Shown here: positions 34,265 to 45,832 of the stretch, in pieces
Layout of the letters: each line of letters opens with the position of its first letter
Numbering within the stretch: the first letter of the stretch is position 1
DNA from: Agarophyton chilense
Lineage: Eukaryota > Rhodophyta > Florideophyceae > Gracilariales > Gracilariaceae
Assembly (NCBI GenBank): GCA_030374765.1
Contig: JARGXX010000026.1
Location: 186,001 to 250,000, forward strand
Direction: 5' to 3'
DNA: 64,000 nt
Program-made: the position numbers and the translations under genes
Notes under the pieces: generated by a model
Databases searched by the model: none
Told to the model about the DNA's origin: nothing
What the model saw: the letters and a program-made list of their open reading frames with translations, nothing else

Positions 34265-35438
34265 CTAGGCAAACCATTGGACGAACCGTCGGTAAACGTT
34301 GCACAAGCCCACGAAGGATCGTAGTTCCATGTGGGTCCTAGGAGGCTTAGCCTGGCGAATCGCATTCGTTGTCCGTGTAGCCCCCTTTAGCTTTCCTGGG
34401 AGGACGAAGTGACCGAGATAATCCACTGAGACCTGGAAAAAGCGCATTTGCGGAGTTTCAGTGTTACTCCAGCGTCCTGTAGGATTGTTAGCACCTTCTT
34501 CACGTGTCGAAAGTGTTTCTTAACGGTCCGTGAGAAGTCTTTAACGTCATCCAGATAGACCAGGGCGAACTTCCATTTGACTCTGGACAGTATAATGTCC
34601 ATTACCCGTTGGAACGTGGCTGATGCATTCTTCAAACCAAAGGGCATGCGAGTACATCTGAACAGACCTACATGGGTGGTAAAGGTTGTCAGCGCTCTCG
34701 TGTCTTCGGCCAAAGGGATTTGCCAATATCCCGAGTTAGCGTCCAGTGTGGTAAGGACGATAGAATCGCCTAAGGAATCCAGACAGTTGTCCATGCGGGG
34801 TATCGGGTATGAGTCCCTCTTGTCCTGTAGTCAACACAGAACCTGATGGAGCCATCTTTCTTTGCCAAGAGGACAAGGGAACTTGCGCATTCGGATTTGT
34901 TCGGAGGCGCCAGCTCTATGACTTGAGCTTTGCGCATCTTTTCCATCTGGTCGGCGACAATTTCCCTACCTTTAAGGCATGTACGGTATGGGTGCTGGAA
35001 CTGTGGTCTAGCATCATCCTGAAGGTCAATGCGGTGTGTAGTGGCTCTGATTGTACCCAATCTACCTGAACATATAGCCTGGTATTCCCTGAGGAGATCA
35101 AGTACTTGGGGCCTGTAGTATTCAAATTCTTGGCCGATGGCAACCGTTCCCTCCCAAGAGTCGACGTCCTCGTCGGGAGTTGGCATCGCAAGATTATCCA
35201 TTTGGGATTCAATAATGGCCACGGGCGCGGGTAGAGTGATACCAATCACTGTACCTTTAGGTAACCCCACGGGGTTTTCTCGGAGGTGGCTGATTGTGAC
35301 CAAAAAGAACCTGCTGCGGTGGATGTCCATTAATCCATTAGCCATCAAGGTGAAGTGCTTCAGAACCGTTTTCGGGTGGCTCTGAATCGTTACGAGACCT
35401 GAGGATTGTGAATGGATCGATACAGCGATATGGGTCAT
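34265..35438 (-). pseudogene. Reverse transcriptase, family 2
   Basis: Motifs in order on the minus strand: ECASSLVLLAKKDGSIRFCV, TTLDANSGYWQIPL, TRMPFGLKNASATFQR, LVYLDDV (active site) and SFVGLCNVYRRFV in the connection. The segment upstream of RT (HFTLMANGLMDI) has a counterpart in family 1. Fossil with several breaks. Confidence 0.88.
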
Positions 35439-35648
35439 CGGGGGTATCGTTATGGCCTTTGACAGGCGAACCTTATTGGACTTCGTGTTTTCGGAGACAA
35501 CCGCTTGTTAACGGTTAGCATCTGGCCCTGGGGCGGAACCAGTTATGGAGATGGAAGGTGCGCGGTAGAATGCGACTTTCCTAAGGCCTGGATAAATGGC
35601 TTTGATGTATCGATCAATAAAGGATGTCCCTAGGATTGCCTCAGCGCC

Positions 35649-35861
35649 CTAGTTAAGACATACAAGGATCCACGTGCGGACTTCGAATTGTCCTATCTGG
35701 AGGTAAAATGGTAATATCCCTTTAATGTCCATTGGTCTACGACACGCATCGGTTATCCTTGGGGTCTTCCTCGCCTGAACGAAATCTTGCCAACCCAGTG
35801 GGAGCAGCTTAGGATGGGCCAAGATGGGACCAGCGCCTGTGTCTAATACAGCTGTGGTCAC
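35649..35861 (-). pseudogene. Aspartic protease, family 2
   Basis: TAVLDTGAGPILAHP carries the D-T-G active site in its usual context, followed by the flap-like region DIKGILPFYLQIG. It lies between Gag and RT. Fossil. Confidence 0.8.
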
Positions 35862-36079
35862 TCGAGAGTTGTTGGAACGAAGATCTACGGTTATTCAAGC
35901 TTTATGATTCTCTTTCTTGAAGACACAGACGGGTTCATTACTGTGTTCCAATTGTGGTTCATCCTGAGTGGTCCATTGTGGGTGGTTTGTATTAGGAGGT
36001 GAGGAGCTCTTTGGCTCATGACCGTCGAATTGGTTGAGGCAGGGGCTTAAAGAGGGAGGATTTGCCTTGATTCGTCCCT

Positions 36080-38376
36080 CTAGGAGTTTTCCGATCGGGT
36101 TTCCGTTTCTTGCTGAGGATAGGGATCTTCCACGGGGTCGTCCATAGGATCTACAATGGCGTGGACCTGTGGGGCTTTGATCGGAGTGTCCGGAGGCGTG
36201 GAATAGCCTGAGCTTCCAGGGGTCCCTGTGGTTCGTTTCTGGGCCCTGTTATACATTCCTTCGGATCTCCGCACCCGTTAATTCTCTTCCCTTATGGCTA
36301 GGAGGTTTTTACGTGCGTCCTCAGGCAGAAACCTCGTACAGTCACAAATTTGGGTCACTGAAAGGCAGAGGAAGCAAGCCTTTGGGGTGCGAAAAAAAAC
36401 GTCCTTGCCGGGCGGGAAGGGAGAATACTTGGTCGTGGGTGGTCCAGTAGTCGCTGTAGTTCCCTGAAAGGTGTGTGATGGGGGCCCGGACGGAGGAGCA
36501 GCGAAATTGACCGCGAGGACATCTCCCGAATCGGCATAATGGAGTGATGCATCCATGTCCGACTCCGTGGAGCTAACCAAATGGGCTTGGTTAGGTTTAC
36601 GCAATGAAGTTGCGTGTCCCCTGGTTATATCAGCGTTGCGCCTGGAGGTCCTGTAGGTTTCGCTATAACCCTCGGCGTAGGTAACGAGCCTTTGGAAGGA
36701 GTATTGCGGGTTTTCCGTGTGGTAATTGCGCACATGTGTCCAAATGGCAGGGAGCAATCCCGTGATGAAGTGGCGCTTAAGCCGTGCTTTGGAGAACACT
36801 TTTCCACATCGGTAAGCCTTCTTCCATAGGTCGTCCGCAAAAGCCTATTTGGTCATGTTGGAGCTCTGCCTAAAGAATATTACTTCCTGGTGGGAATCCA
36901 TTATAACGTCATCCGTAGCGTATGTTTCCAAGAGGTAATGAACAACCTGGGGGTATGACCTGAAGAGCTCACGGTCTTGAGCATCCACGAAGTCAGTTGT
37001 GCCAGATATATTCGAAACCACTCGGTCACGCGCCTGTCCTGTAAGGAAGAATTGGAAAAGGTACAGAGCGGCGCCCTCGTGGACACCGTTCTGATCGAAG
37101 GCCGTACGGAACAAACTGAGAAACCTAAGGACAGAAATTGGATCGGAACCCGAGAGCTTGTCCGTTATGGTTAGGTACATCCGTTAGGCCCATTTGGCGA
37201 CTCTTCGAGCCACCGAACCAGAATACTTCGCGGACCTGTCGGCCAGCCGGTAATTCCGGCAGTCTAGAACCTTAAGGAGAAGTTGGTTGGTTGTTTTTAG
37301 TTGTCTGAGGCCTCGAACGGCACCTTATCCCCTTCCGAAGCGGTCGTTTCGGTCGAGGCCGATTCGGAATCACTCGTGTCCGAATGTTCTCTTCTTATAG
37401 TTCTTCTGTTCTTCTTTCTCCTGCGGTTGCTTTTTTTCTTTCCAGCGGAATAGTGACCGTAATGATCGATCTCTCTATCAGTTCTGATGGAGCCCTGAGG
37501 TTGATGTTCCTCATATAATCCGTCGAGTGGGTCAAGCAGTCTCTCTTCTAGACGCGGAGCTTCACTTCTGCTCCTCGCTTGTCCCTCCCTTGGACTTTTC
37601 TGATGGGCAACCTGTCTCTCATCCAGACGCAGAGCGTCTCTTCTACTTCTAGATTGTCCCACCATTTGGTTTTCATGATGGTATTCCCGGCGAAAGGCGG
37701 ATAATCCCGCCACTCCTGGGGGTTCGGTAGGGGGTTGCCATATGGAGACCGGATGGTCAATTTGTGGTGGGGTGGTGCTGGGGATCAAATTGCCTGCCTG
37801 GCTGGTGACGGCTCCTTGAACGGCCTGTAGGCGGGAGTCTATGAATAAGTCAGACTCCAATACCTTAGGGACGATTCGCGAGATGAGGTAATCCGTATGG
37901 TCAGCGATTGCCGTAGCGAGTCGCACGTCCCTAATTTAATCCACGTGGGTTTAGCAGAGCTCACGGAGACGGGGCCAGAGAAGGTCGGCAAGCCCTGCGG
38001 GCATGTTTTCTCGAATTCCTTCGGTCTGAGAGGTTTCTCCTTGAGATGTCCCAGGCCTAAAGGTGGCCCTGGTGAGTCGTTCTCGTAAACGCGCTGCCTC
38101 CGTGGGTTCTCGGCGAATCCTTTTAGGGTTATCCAGTGAGGTCAGTACTTCTTGCGGCTGGCTCCTCGTGCTCCTGCGGTCTCCAGCGGTATCAACCTGA
38201 GGGTCAGGCGACATCGCCGGAGTTGTAGACGCACTTTGTCCTGCCGTAGGAGTCATATGGCCTGTCGGTTGGGTGTGTTTCCTGCATCCATGATTGAGCT
38301 TGCTTCGGTACCTCTGGTTCGTTTGGGAATGAAACCAAAAGCTAAAATCCGTATAAGTCTTCTTCCGAGAGGTCAA
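36080..38376 (-). pseudogene. Gag region, family 2
   Basis: It starts about 40 bases inside the 5' LTR. The N-terminal part is polar and Arg/Ser-rich; a Lys/Arg-rich stretch occurs near 37420 (KKKSNRRRKKNRRT). The capsid core lies at about 36845-37180 (LFQFFLTGQARDRVVSNI, YLLETYATDD) and continues to 36278, where CFLCLSVTQICDC may be a remnant zinc finger. The capsid segment is shared with family 1. Fossil. Confidence 0.7.
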
Positions 38377-38416
38377 CTCAATTATTACTAAAGGATTCTA
38401 AGTCGAAAGATCAAAA

Positions 38417-38861
38417 TGTAACGCAATGACGGGTTAAGTTAGCGCACGGGTCTCGACCGGTGTAAACGTGATAAAGCGGGTCGTAAAGTTCGAATCCATG
38501 ACGGCGGCATTCCCAGAGTACTTGGTGCAAAGGGATGGCGTTTACTGCGTATTCCTACAGGTGGGAGCTGCGGAAACGATGGCTTGAAGATCAAAGGGTG
38601 GAACTATTACACCAAAGAAGATTATGTAGTATCCTAACGGTGCTTACCGTACTCTAACGGAGATGCGTCTCTCGAGCCAAGTGAATAGTACTGGCGAGGC
38701 GCTGAAATCTCCGTAGCACTGCAGTGTTAATCTATGCCACTAAATAAATTAAATTAATAATCTACATGAGTCCACCTGAGGTGAATCCGTTCACGTGTCA
38801 TCTGCAAGATCCTCCAGGGCCCAGCGGTTTACCGGGCTCAACCGTTATTATCGCTACTTCA
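38417..38861 (-). repeat. 5' LTR of family-2 gypsy element
   Basis: 445 bp, direct repeat of 29685-30129. The B-box-like GTTCGAATCC is kept (38488-38497) on the plus strand, whereas the A-box region is altered. Gag starts about 40 bases to the left on the element strand. Confidence 0.85.
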
Positions 38862-38884
38862 CACCATCGTTAACGTCATATCTC

Positions 38885-39500
38885 CTAGAGAAGATTCCAC
38901 GAACTTTTTCCCCATTTTACGGTTTTTTGCCTCTTTCGTTGCCATGCTGCCAACATAACGCTTACTAATCTCTTGGGATTTGTCACCTGGTACCGTTTAC
39001 TCTTCCGTGACGTCCAGCGTCGTCGTTTTGGCAGCTTGAAAAGTGTATGTGGTTGGATATGGAAAAGTCTAACGGATTTCGTAATCTGCATTACGAATGA
39101 TATCTTTCAAGTGTGACGTTATGCTACTTTCATCGTTTAAGATTGCTGTAGCACAACGCTCAAGGTCTTCGGTGCTGGGAGATTCAGTCAGTTCCGTGCC
39201 AGAAACATATTCGTTTGCGGCATGAAACTTCGTACATTCTCTTTTAATCTTCTGCCATTTCTTCAAGCAAGCCTCAGGTGACCTTCTATCCTACTTTCGC
39301 ATGTCTCATAAACCTCCATTGCGGCCTTCTGTGCCACCTTTTTGCGATTTCTGCGTATATTTGATAAATTCGGCGCGAATTTATTTAGCAGCTTTCCAAA
39401 TGTTGTACTGCTTCCTGTGATAGATTTTGTACAGGTTTTGAAAGAAGCTGCTTTTGACCGGCCTACGTTCTCGTCATGGGTCCATCCCAGTCCATTTTCA
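38885..39500 (-). pseudogene. Myb/SANT-like DNA-binding protein of Harbinger (main part)
   Basis: The minus strand reads GLGWTHDENVGRSKAASF, FGKLLNKFAPNLSNIRRNRK, then KKWQKIKRECTKFHAANEYV and STEDLERCATAILNDES. This Trp-rich, widely spaced pattern with a W..LK..C..F middle is that of the Myb/SANT-like protein that accompanies PIF/Harbinger transposases and recruits them to the element ends. The pieces are in different frames with stops near 39264 and 39067, so it is decayed. Its 5' end is cut by the copia insertion at 39500. A host gene of the same domain type is the alternative. Confidence 0.5.
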
Positions 39501-39729
39501 TAGATCGAGTGCAAATGAGCATAGGAGAGGCTGGTTAGGTGAAAACAAGACGATAGGAGTTGAGGACTGCTGATAAAAACAGTTAGATAAGCAGTCCTTC
39601 CTTCATACTCAACAGACAAATACGAGAGCAACAAGCTACGAAGTGTATGCTCTCAAAAACAAAAACAAATAAAAAATCAAATAAAAGTCACGTAAGCAAT
39701 ACAAGAATAAATAGACCATAATATAAACA
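39500..39729 (-). repeat. 3' LTR of the copia element
   Basis: It matches 44017-44247 in blocks such as GTGCAAATGAGC, AGGTGAAAACAAGACG and AAAGTCACGTAAGCAATAC. On the element strand it begins TGTTTATATTATGG and is preceded by the purine run GATGGGGG. The end near CTCGATCTATGA is approximate. Confidence 0.85.
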
Positions 39730-39931
39730 TTCAAGTTCACTGAGAACCCCCATCGACCGGTACGGCTTAAAAATGAAGAGCTGTCCGATGCAGTGCAAAC
39801 AGTTCTCCAATCAGAGACTTCGTGAATATATCTGCTCGATTTTTCTCAGACGGAACGTGATGGGCAGCTATAAGTCCTTGACGGAAAGCATCCAATACGT
39901 GAGGATGCCTTATTTCAATGTGTTTTACTTT

Positions 39932-40528
39932 TCAAATGCCAAATTCGGTTTTCATCCATGCAATTGCACCAGGATTTTCCTGAAACAAAGGAATCTGGTA
40001 GTCCATTGCATATCTCAGGTCATTTAGTACGTTCCTGATCCAAATGAGTTGTTTAATGCATTCCAAGATAGCATAGAACTCAGCTTCTGTTGTCGATAGG
40101 GCCGTTAATTTCTGGAGCTTCGAACTCCAAATCACAGGGACGTCACCAATAGTGATTACATGACCTCCCCTCGATCGACGTTTATCCAGATCAAAGCCTA
40201 AATCGGCATCGTACCAAGACGCGACAGAAGACGAGACGCTGTATGGTATCTTAAAGCCGTAATGCTTCGTCGCTAGCAAGTACCGTACGACGTTTTTCAT
40301 GCATTGCCAACGTTCCGGTGAAGGATTAGATGCAAACTTTTCAAGCATTGACACCGCTGTGGCCAAATCCGGTCGGATACGGGTACTTAGAAAACGTAGC
40401 GATCCAAGAACCTCCTTGTATGGCACATTCATCATAGCCGAATATTCAGAGTCACTGGGAACTGTCAATGCGTCATACAGGCAATTTGTTTGAGGAAGAG
40501 GAGCAGCGACGGGTGTTGCAGTATCCAT
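39932..40528 (-). pseudogene. RNase H of the copia element
   Basis: SLRFLSTRIRPDLATAVSML, GFDLDKRRSRGGHVITIG, SSKLQKLTALSTTEAEFYAI and LIWIRNVLNDL are the diagnostic RT-end and RNase H segments of Ty1/copia. Fossil. Confidence 0.9.
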
Positions 40529-41386
40529 ATCACACAGTTTGAAAATCTTCTCAATGAGAGGCCTTGGTGAAGCGGAATTCCGCTGTGGTTCTCATTAATA
40601 GAAACACCAATATATAAATCAGTTCGACCGAAATCAGAAATATCATACTTACAGCAGATTTTATCCTTTATCCATGTAGTCATATGAGCAGGTCCAAAAA
40701 TGCTGAGATCATCCACATAGGCGAGAAAGATAACCTTATTCGTTCCAATTCCGAATAGAAAGACAAAAGGGGCAGATTGGAGCGGTTTGAAACCGATGGA
40801 AGATAGATAAGAAGAAATGTCTTCGAATCAGTGTCTTGGCGCTTCCCGAGTGCCGTACAAAGACTTCACGAGCTTTACAACACAGCTATCGACCTCACCT
40901 ACGTCCTCAATTTCGGGAGCTTCATCCAAATGGGACTCTCCGTGAGCATATTAGCATGTGAAAATGCTCCTTTCACATCAATGTGCTGACGATCCCATTT
41001 CATAGTAGTAGAGAGAATCATCATGACGCGAAATATTTCAAAGTTGAGTACCGGTGCGTAAGAACTGTCTTTATCACAGACGGTCTGGAAATTTTCTCGT
41101 CCAACCAACCGAGCTTTGAAACGTAAGGGCTTACCGTTGTGATCTCGTTAAAGACGAAAAATAAATCCGGATGTAATTGGCTGGCCATGGTCAGAGGTGG
41201 CATCCTCGTCGGTACTGAGATTGCGAATAGTTTCGAATTCAATAAAGATAGCGTCCATTCAGTGGGTAGCTTCAGGAGATGAGAGAGCGTGACGTAGTGT
41301 AGGTTCCTCAGTTGTGCTGATTTCTTCAGGAAGTGTCCGTACTGCATTTTCCACCACTGTCTCAAGGTCAGATGCATACCCGCCAA
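40465..41386 (-). pseudogene. Reverse transcriptase of the copia element
   Basis: QHIDVKGAFSHANMLTE, AYVDDLSIFG (active site at about 40710-40735) and PTRMPPLTMASQLHPD are copia RT segments in the right order. Fossil. Confidence 0.85.
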
Positions 41387-42438
41387 TGTCTGGATCGTAG
41401 GTTGAAGGTTTTTCTGGATAATGAGTTAGTCCAGTGCTACTGTAACTGTGGGATAAACTGAGCGCTTCAGTTTCGTCTGCATTAGACGAGAGTGAGGGGG
41501 TGATATGATTGGAACTGGAGGGAGTGTCATCGTCATCATAACTGGAAGCATAGCCTTTTGAAGGGCAATAGGAAGAACATTCTGAAGCCGTTGGAGGTAT
41601 AGGTGAAGAAGACCCATCAATGAGGGAAAGACCAGGAAACCCATTTTCAAGAAATCTGACATGCTTGGTTATGGTAACACCGATACTGTTTAATTTTGTA
41701 CATGCCACCACGGATGTGTCCAAGATTGAGGCCTTTTACAAGTCGGGGTTGTGTCTTCTTACGATCTTTGGGGGTTTCCTACACAAGTGCACGGCACCCA
41801 AAAGTTCGAAGATGCTTTACATCGTGAGGAGGCTCCTGAAGTAAGTGGACAAAGGAAATGCGAGCTGTACTGCGGTGGTTACCGACATTTTTGCAGAAAA
41901 CAACATGATGAAGAGCAGCTTTCCAGAAATATAGCGGCAGATGAGCCTGTTTCAGACAGGCTCGTATGGGTCATATAGGGACAGCAATATTACGTTCAGC
42001 AAGACTATTCGATGATTTTGTGTAGGCAGAAGTTGTAGTAATGACGACGCCACTGCGCTTCAGGGTCTTTTGCGCCTTGAAGAACTCTGAACCACCGTCT
42101 GATTGAAGCGATAGGACACGTTCGTTAAATTGGCGATCGAACCAATTTACGTACTCCAACAGTGTATCAGATGCTTCGGATTTGCGAAGGAGTGCGGCTG
42201 CGAATAGATACCGAGTGCATTCATCGACAATGATTATCTAGTAAACATGATCACCTTCCGTTTCTGTGCCGACAAAGGTAATGTCAGTGTGGAGGTGACC
42301 TAGTCTACCGGCGGATGTTAAGGAACCCCGGAAGCTACGCCGAAATTTTCCACGAACGAACGGAATGCAATCCATTGTTGATTTGCCAGATTTGGATAGG
42401 ACCTGCCTTTGAAGTAGATTCTTGACCTCTGCCATCAT
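41259..42438 (-). pseudogene. Integrase of the copia element
   Basis: LGHLHTDITFVGTE, LSLQSDGGSEFFKAQK and TTTSAYTKSSNSLAERN form the copia integrase core (D, D, E region), followed by the Ser-rich tail (41259-41723) that links to RT. Fossil. Confidence 0.88.
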
Positions 42439-42485
42439 TGCAGTATGACCAATTCGGTTGTGCCACAGCGAAACATTCTTGGAAG

Positions 42486-43808
42486 TTAAGTCATTTCTTC
42501 CACAGCTACTGTGGACGCCTTTATCGTCAATTCTTCCACAGCTACTGTAGAGGCCTTCATTGCATCATCAGTGCTGATAATACCGGAAACACGAGCCATC
42601 ATAACCATCGTCTGTGGGTTTGAGCTAACATTGAATGGATGTGAGGAGGAGGAGCAGTGTCCAGGAATGTAATATAATCCATAAGGGTATTTAGACTCGC
42701 TGCCAATGATCCGCAGGTTTTCATCCAGATCAATGATGTGAGCTACCGCTGGAAGAGAGAGCACAGCGAGGTTTTTGGCAGTAAGAGCTGAGATAGATAG
42801 AAGATTCATGGCAATATTACTGGAAACCAACTTGTTGCTAAGCGAAACTGTTGTGTCAGTTTTTCCATAAGACCAGGGAACGTCTCTAACACCTGTTTCT
42901 GTGGCTACGATTTCTGAGTGGTCTCCCAATGCAATTGGAGCATTGCATTTAGAGCTCCTATATGAATACTTTGCGGCGGATGTCAGGTGGGCAGTAGATC
43001 CAGAGTCCAACATTAGAAAATTGTATTCTGTAGTGCTTGCAGCCATGGCTCGAGGACGTGTGATTGCTACGCAATTGGCCGTTTTCGTAGAGCTGAAACC
43101 ATTGTCAGTTTGTTTATCGGGCTTCTTCGTCAATTCTGTAGAGTTTTGATCCAATAGCGCTGTGGTTGATTCAGTAGGGATTTTCAGCTTGTTCTTTGAG
43201 TTCATGGGATTTAGATAACATCGATTGGTTGTATGGGTTTCCTTGTTGTATATTCCACATCTCGGTCTAGCTGCAGCAGCTCGTTCTGAGAATTGAATTT
43301 CGATTGTTCGCACCTCATCAAGCAGACGAATCGAAACAATATCTCAGGTGGTTTTCTCCGTTGTAAGGGTTTTTATGGCAGCACAAACAGGATAAAGTCC
43401 CATTGCAGTAACTGAAGACAATAATAGAGCAACAGTGAGCTCTTCAGGTAGTTTTTTTTCCATGGCTGTTAGTTGTTCTATGACACCGGCCATCTTGTCA
43501 ATATGACCACCCATGTTTTGGTTGATGTTGGAATATCTCATGTTTATCAACTAACACATTTTGACAATTCGGGATGCTGTTGACGTGGATTCAAAACGCT
43601 CATCCAATCTTTTAAGCATTTTTCATGGGTTTCCAATGTCGCTCTGTACTATACGAAGAGCCTCATCAGAAAGAGCAGAAACAATAAGTCCGCTTTCTTT
43701 CTTCTTACTGAACTCCCAATCGGCTTTTTTCTCTTCATCAGAACTGAAGGGATTTCGAGCCTGACTCAAAACTTCTCCAATGTCTTTGGCATTACATGCA
43801 GCATCCAT
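42486..43808 (-). pseudogene. Gag, zinc knuckle and protease of the copia element
   Basis: The Gag part is at 43344-43808 (LTAMEKKLPEELTVALLLSS). A zinc-knuckle remnant follows (CGIYNKETHTTNRCYLNP) and then the protease (FLMLDSGSTAHLTSAAKY) in a long open stretch of 275 residues. The end leads into the pre-integrase region. Fossil. Confidence 0.88.
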
Positions 43809-44016
43809 TCGTTTTCTACAAAGCTTTTATTCATGCTTCTCATCAAAAAGGCACAATTCGAACTTTCAATCCATAAGAATCCATGCTGGGCCAGAAACAG
43901 AGATTGAAGTGCATAAGGTTCAAATACACAGGACATAAGGGTGAAAAATTACAGCAACCATTCTGTAATTAAAAGAACAACTGTTGAAGACTGACGTAAT
44001 CTGGGCCCATACCCTC

Positions 44017-44247
44017 ATAGGTCGAGTGCAAATGAGCGTAAAAGAAGCTACTTAGGTGAAAACAAGACGGTAGGAGTTGAGAACTGCTAATACAAATAGA
44101 GAGATCAGCATTACTTCATTTATACTCCACAAACGAATAAAAGGACAACAAACTACGCAGTGTATGCTATCTAAAACAAATATAAATAGAAAATCAAACA
44201 AAAGTCACGTAAGCAATACGAGAATAAATTGACCACAATACAAATAA
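44017..44247 (-). repeat. 5' LTR of the copia element
   Basis: Direct repeat of 39500-39729. On the element strand the bases following it (near GGGTATGGGCCC) would hold the primer-binding site, which I could not match to a tRNA by eye. Confidence 0.83.
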
Positions 44248-44301
44248 GTGCTTTGAGATATTTTCTGCCTGTTTCTGTTTTTGAGCTACGTCAGTAGCCA
44301 T
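44248..44301 (-). pseudogene. Probable N-terminus of the Harbinger Myb-like protein
   Basis: Directly beyond the copia LTR the minus strand has an ATG at 44301 followed by MATDVAQKQKQAENISK in an open frame ending at the insertion. With the copia element set aside, the next sequence is the GLGWTHDENV segment at about 39500, which is where a Myb-like domain would begin. It is short, so this is an inference from position. Confidence 0.35.
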
Positions 44302-44527
44302 GATGTTACGTACAATAGCTCCAGGCGCATCTAAAAAGCTCTGATGTAGCCTTTATAAACATTATGTTGTCTTGGCGCTCAATTGGGGAGAGATGCTTTG
44401 CAATGAACTGTTTTGGTCGTTGGCGCCATTTTCAGGTCACTTTGGGCGCCGCCTAAATGTTTACGCTGATGTCCAATCAGCTAAATTTTAGTCGTTTTAT
44501 TTTTCTATACCATATTAAAGGATCGGT

Positions 44528-44566
44528 ATTTTGAGGTTTGGGAAATGCGGTGGGGGCATCGAAGTC
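44528..44566 (-). repeat. Candidate right terminal inverted repeat, Harbinger
   Basis: ATTTTGAGGTTTGGG then GGTGGGGGCATC resembles the reverse complement of 27522-27555. TAA follows at 44567-44569. The outermost bases (GAAGTC) do not match the left end, so this end is tentative. Confidence 0.4.
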
Positions 44567-44569
44567 TAA

Positions 44570-45832
44570 GTGCAGCGATCAAATTTTACTACAGACTGTT
44601 AGGCGCTGCGGTAGGGATCCTCCAAAGGTGTAGTCTTTCACATATAAGCAGTTTCGTCAAGCGCAGTTTATTTGAGAAGATACAGAGTTTTTACTGCTCC
44701 CAGGTCGAAACACGAAAAAAATCATGTCAAAATTACTAAAAATCACCAAGAAAGTTTACAGTTTGACCTCATATGAGGTCAGCGGTCGAATAGACACAAG
44801 CAATTGTTAGCAAAGGAATTTAGGGGAAAAAAACGAACATTCAGCACTGGGGATTCCAGACCGATCCCTCATGTCAGTACTAGCCCAGGTCAAAGTGACT
44901 TGGCGTCGCAGTTCGGGATGGGATGCGGCACATGTCAGCTTGATATGGCCGAATGTACTGCAGACAAGGCCACAAAACGTTCATGTACCCCACATCCAAA
45001 CCGACGCCCGCACCAAGAATTCACAAACTTCTACGGCGCGGTTCTGGAGGAAAGGACTCGCCGATGATACACTAGACGGTGACCTTACAGAATATAATTC
45101 GTCCCCTGCTTTTCTCAAAGCGGTTGTTCTGAATCTCTATCCGCCCATTTTTCATACCAAAAGCCTTTTATAGTAAAACAGGCTTTATTTGAAAGCTGTT
45201 TGTGTTCGCTACCAGCTCACTGACCTGAAGATCAGAACCGAAGTTTGCTTCTCGGAAAGTGCAGAAAACCCTACAATCTCAAACACACCTGTCTACACAT
45301 TGTTCCGACACAATTCACGCCCTCGGATTCGGTCAATAGACGCCCGCACATACTGTAGATACCTTTTGATCGGCTTTTCAAGTGACAAATCAGACGTGTT
45401 TGCACCGTATCGATTGAGACCTTCAAGACGAGCGGTTGAACGTCCGTTTGTCTTTGAGTTCCAACCCTCAGCTCTTGCAAATCGGATACGAACGGTGCGC
45501 GCATTGATCGATTCCAACATGGCATTTGTGACACACTCTGTAGCATTTAAAGCGCCAATTACATGTCTGTGACGGCTAATGCAATTTATTGCCAGCTGCA
45601 ATATAGACTTGTTTGACGAAAACACCAAAATATCAAGGGGCTGCAGATAATGGCTCGTGTAAGCGAGCAGAACAATGACAACGACTCCGTTTTACTTCAT
45701 CAGATTGATGCAGTTAAATTTCACATGGCAGGAGTAGCCATCTCAGATTTGAAGAAGTTTCTGGCCTTTCTCAGTAAGTTCTGACCGTCTTGTTAAAGAA
45801 ATTGGGTGCTTATTCGAAAAAAGTGACTGAGT
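44570..45832. other. Unassigned interval
   Basis: Two plus-strand open frames (44871-45173 and 45189-45572) overlap minus-strand ones and show no motif I recognise. No paired repeats were seen. It may include the flank of the possible mariner-like scrap to the right. Confidence 0.3.

Larger units (their letters stand above)
29685..38861 (-). mobile_element. Ty3/gypsy element, family 2, with antisense third gene
   Basis: Two 445-bp direct repeats bound the element. On the minus strand the order is 5' LTR, gag (38376 downwards), protease, reverse transcriptase, RNase H, integrase, chromodomain, then a plus-strand coding region and the 3' LTR. TCGTTA occurs just outside both ends (29677-29682 and 38867-38872) and may be a slightly offset target duplication. 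The element is structurally complete but decayed, with perhaps a dozen breaks in gag-pol. It interrupts the Harbinger element. Its Gag, integrase tail and antisense gene show it is related to family 1. Confidence 0.85.
39500..44247 (-). mobile_element. Ty1/copia retrotransposon
   Basis: Two direct repeats of about 230 bp (39500-39729 and 44017-44247) enclose, on the minus strand, gag, a zinc knuckle with protease, integrase, reverse transcriptase and RNase H in the copia order (integrase before RT). The LTRs differ at many positions, so the insertion is not recent, and the coding part has several breaks. It sits inside the Myb-like gene of the Harbinger element. No convincing 5-bp target duplication was found by eye. 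Confidence 0.88.
27522..44566 (+). mobile_element. PIF/Harbinger transposon split by two nested retroelements
   Basis: Candidate terminal inverted repeats lie at 27522-27555 (GAGCATCCCCATCC start, after TAA) and 44528-44566 (before TAA at 44567). Inside are a Harbinger transposase on the plus strand (27703-28960) and a Myb/SANT-like gene on the minus strand (38885-39500, probable first exon 44248-44301). Harbinger elements are known to carry exactly these two genes and to duplicate TAA/TTA. Removing the gypsy element (29685-38861) and the copia element (39500-44247) leaves about 3.1 kb, the usual size. The inverted repeats match imperfectly, so the right end is tentative. Confidence 0.6.
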
